Part shown: positions 5,923 through 8,125 of the stretch, in pieces | Numbering within the stretch: the first letter of the stretch is position 1 | Layout of the letters: every line of letters begins with the position of its first letter | Assembly: GCA_963612735.1 (NCBI GenBank) | Contig: CAVDWX010000056.1 | Coordinates: 1-8,125, forward strand | Direction of reading: 5' to 3' | Length of the DNA stretch: 8,125 nucleotides | Source of the DNA: CAVDWX01 sp963612735 | GTDB taxonomy: Bacteria > Bacillota_I > Bacilli_A > RFN20 > CAG-826 | Made by a program: the position numbers and the translations under genes | The notes under the pieces: model-generated | Told to the model about the DNA's origin: nothing | Databases searched by the model: none | Seen by the model: the letters and a program-made list of their open reading frames with translations, nothing else

Positions 5923-7092
5923 ATGAAAAAGAGATATCTTCTTTGTCTAAGCCTATTATTATTGACTTCATGTCGTTTTAATTCAGTTTCTTCTTCTAAA
6001 AATGGAACTGAGATTTCTGATTTTAGTAAATTGTATCAATTTGTAAGTGATTCTAAATTAATATTTTCTGAGATAGTAACAGATAATAATGTCGCTAATA
6101 GGGCTCTTGAAATTGCTAATATTGGCTCTACCGACATCGATTTAACGGATTATAGTGTTTCTATTTTTAGAAACGGCGTTAATTCTCCGAGTGAAGTGAT
6201 ATCTTTAAGTGGCAACTTAAGAAAAGAACAAACCTACGTCATCGCCTATAGTGGCGCTGATGAGGAGATTAAAAATAAAGCCAATTTAATTACTGATTCA
6301 TATATGAATGATGGAACTTTTGGAATGCTTTTGACGTATAAAAAAGATAAATATGTCGATGTATTAGGAACGCCTGGCTATAGTTATGATTACGCTAAAG
6401 GGGTCACTATGGTGAGAAAAAAAGAATATTTTGTAACCGATTCTTTATTTAACGCTTATTCATATATTAAATATCCAGTTGGGACTATTTCTACACTTGG
6501 CAGTTTAGATGTGATATCTGAATCTAATTTATTAAACGGACCTAAATTAACTACTATTGATGAAAATTCATCATTTGCTCTAAATAATGTAACCGGTGGA
6601 GGTGGCATTATTAAGGTTAGTGTTACCGGTTATATCGATGGAGATACTACACGCTTTAATTATGGTAATTCATTATCTGATTATGGAATAAGTGGCAATT
6701 TATCGACTCGATATTACGGCATAAATACTCCTGAAATTGCTCATCGTAGCGATGAAGTGAGCGATCCTTATGGTGATGAAGCTAAAGCCTTTACTGATAA
6801 TATGCTTAAAAACGCTAAAAGTATCATCATTCAATCAGTAAGAAATTCTTCTTTGCATGAAACATATGGAAGAATGCTTGGATATGTTTGGATTTCTAAT
6901 GTTAATAATCCTTCTTTAGAAGACTACGAATTGCTCAATTTTAGAATTGTTCAAAACGGATTTTCTAATGTTGGATTTCTAAGTCGAAGTAATAATATTA
7001 ATGACATGATTTATAACGATATCAGTTATGCTGAATATTTATTTGATGCTGAAAATTATGCTAGAAAAAATAAACTCAATTTGCATTCTTAA
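5923..7092 (+). CDS. Lipoprotein with lamin-tail domain and thermonuclease (SNase) domain
   Basis: The predicted product is a surface-anchored nuclease of 389 residues. A lipoprotein signal peptide comes first: Lys-Lys-Arg, a Leu-rich core and lipobox LTSC with Cys17. A Ser-rich linker follows. A lamin-tail beta-sandwich domain spans about 46-167 (LIFSEI..ALEIANIG..DLTDYSV..., ending near GVTMVRKK). The staphylococcal-nuclease fold spans about 231-388: DGDT at 239-242, RYYGINTPE at 263-271, TYGRMLGYVW near 315-324, and a C-terminal KLNLHS. Arg263, Glu271 and Arg317 align with catalytic Arg35, Glu43 and Arg87 of S. aureus nuclease, and Asp241 with calcium ligand Asp21. Asn268 stands where calcium ligand Asp40 is expected. 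The likely role is to cut extracellular DNA or RNA. An in-frame ATG at 5914 (392 aa) lies inside the -10 box, so I prefer 5923; an AAGAG at 5899-5903 could serve 5914 if an upstream promoter exists. Confidence 0.85.
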   Translation: MKKRYLLCLSLLLLTSCRFNSVSSSKNGTEISDFSKLYQFVSDSKLIFSEIVTDNNVANRALEIANIGSTDIDLTDYSVSIFRNGVNSPSEVISLSGNLRKEQTYVIAYSGADEEIKNKANLITDSYMNDGTFGMLLTYKKDKYVDVLGTPGYSYDYAKGVTMVRKKEYFVTDSLFNAYSYIKYPVGTISTLGSLDVISESNLLNGPKLTTIDENSSFALNNVTGGGGIIKVSVTGYIDGDTTRFNYGNSLSDYGISGNLSTRYYGINTPEIAHRSDEVSDPYGDEAKAFTDNMLKNAKSIIIQSVRNSSLHETYGRMLGYVWISNVNNPSLEDYELLNFRIVQNGFSNVGFLSRSNNINDMIYNDISYAEYLFDAENYARKNKLNLHS

Positions 7093-7101
7093 AGGAGAGT
7101 T

Positions 7102-8125
7102 ATGAAAAAGAATATTTTATCCACATTGATCTTATCTATAATTTCTACTTTATTATTTTCATGCGGCGAATTAAAAATTGATTTAGAGCTTATCGCTTTA
7201 GAAGATGTTATCGATTTTCATAGTGACATTCAAAAAGAATATTTGTTAAATGAAGATCCTTCAGAGTGTTCTTCAAGAGGGACAAGTGAAGAATCTCTTC
7301 CTCAAGCAGTTAAAATTTCTTGGAATAGTAAAATCAGTAGTGGTTCAGTTAATAAATATTTAATTCATGTGAGTGAAGATGAAGATTTTTCTTCTTCATT
7401 TATTTATAGTACTAATTCAAGAGCACGAGAATATAATCTTTATAACTTAAAATTAAATACTCGTTATTATTATAAAATTGAAGCCGTTTCATCAACTTCT
7501 TCATTTATTAGTCAAACATCTTCCTTTTTAACTATTAATTATGGCTTACGTAATTTATATATTGATGGCGTCACTAATGTTAGAGATTTAGGTGGTGAAA
7601 ACATTAAGCAAGGTTTAATTTATCGGAGCGCTACTTTTGATAATAATACTTGTTTTTACCCCACTCAAGATATCAGTGAAGACGGTATTAATACTTGTTT
7701 AAATGATTTAAATATTAAAACTGAAATTGATTTGAGAGCTAATTATGAAACATCTTTAACTTCTTCTAAATTAGGCGATAGTGTTTCTTATTATCATATT
7801 CCAATGACAACTGGACAAGGTGCGAATATGTTAACTTTTAAAGGACAAATTAGAAATAAGGATGAACAATTTGATAACCCTAAAGCCATCAAAGATATAT
7901 TTGATGTATTAAAGGATGATAAAAATTATCCATTAGATTTTCACTGTGTGAGAGGAACTGATCGAACTGGTTTATTATCATTTTTAGTTAAAGGGTTATG
8001 CGGTGATATATTAGAAAATATTCAAAAAGATTATATGTTTTCTAATTTTGCAGTTATTAACGGAACGGTTAAAGTGAGCAATATGATGGGAAGTGACACT
8101 CTTGATAACCAATACGGTTATATGC
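7102..8125 (+). CDS. Lipoprotein with FN3-like domain and tyrosine-phosphatase (Y_phosphatase3-type) domain, 3' end outside window
   Basis: 341 residues are visible and the C-terminus is cut off. A signal peptide (KK, hydrophobic core, lipobox LFSC with Cys21) predicts lipid anchoring outside the membrane. Residues about 67-144 look like a fibronectin type III domain (AVKISWNS, a YLIHVSEDEDF strand, then LNTRYYYKIEAV). The phosphatase domain runs from about 150: NVRDLGG at 159-165, GLIYRSA near 171-177, EIDLR at 208-212, and the P-loop HCVRGTDRTG at 281-290. This is a CX5R motif with nucleophile Cys282 and phosphate-binding Arg288. These blocks fit the PF13350/LipA-like dual-specificity phosphatases, which act on phosphotyrosine or on phosphoinositides; the substrate here is unknown. 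AAAGGAGAG at 7091-7099 directly follows the stop of the nuclease gene, 9 nt before this ATG, so the two are almost certainly co-transcribed. Confidence 0.83.
   Translation, partial: MKKNILSTLILSIISTLLFSCGELKIDLELIALEDVIDFHSDIQKEYLLNEDPSECSSRGTSEESLPQAVKISWNSKISSGSVNKYLIHVSEDEDFSSSFIYSTNSRAREYNLYNLKLNTRYYYKIEAVSSTSSFISQTSSFLTINYGLRNLYIDGVTNVRDLGGENIKQGLIYRSATFDNNTCFYPTQDISEDGINTCLNDLNIKTEIDLRANYETSLTSSKLGDSVSYYHIPMTTGQGANMLTFKGQIRNKDEQFDNPKAIKDIFDVLKDDKNYPLDFHCVRGTDRTGLLSFLVKGLCGDILENIQKDYMFSNFAVINGTVKVSNMMGSDTLDNQYGYM

Overview
The window is AT-rich bacterial DNA of the Bacilli/Mollicutes-like type: strong AGGAGG-type ribosome binding sites, TTG..TATTAT promoters and lipoprotein signal peptides. 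One gene ends in TGA and all recognisable Trp codons are TGG, so the standard bacterial code (table 11) fits and the Mycoplasma code does not. A low-GC Bacilli lineage near the Mollicutes (Acholeplasma, Izemoplasma or RF39-like, or Erysipelotrichia-like) is my best guess. This is an inference from style, not from a database match.

Layout, all on the + strand. (1) Positions 1-1362 hold the 3' part of a secreted-type M6-family zinc metalloprotease gene. (2) Positions 1363-1552 hold a sigma-A-type promoter and a transcript leader of about 106 nt that can fold into one long interrupted hairpin ending just before the rpsL ribosome binding site. (3) Positions 1553-5838 hold the str operon, rpsL-rpsG-fusA-tuf. 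The first three genes are packed with 17-18 nt gaps. tuf follows after a 96-nt spacer with its own promoter and an 18-bp palindrome touching the -35 box. (4) An intrinsic terminator lies at 5862-5887. (5) Positions 5923-8125 hold two closely spaced lipoprotein genes. One encodes a lamin-tail/thermonuclease (SNase) protein, started from an extended -10 promoter that may give a leaderless mRNA. The other encodes a fibronectin-III-like/protein-tyrosine-phosphatase-type protein cut off by the window end.

The str operon supplies the decoding-centre protein S12, the 30S head protein S7 and the two elongation GTPases. It is flanked on both sides by exported hydrolases (protease, nuclease, phosphatase), which would suit a host- or biomass-associated scavenger. 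The coding content is largely conventional. The parts most worth a second look are non-coding (the rpsL leader fold and the tuf spacer palindrome) and the domain architectures of the two lipoproteins. I see no mobile element, CRISPR array, tRNA or rRNA.
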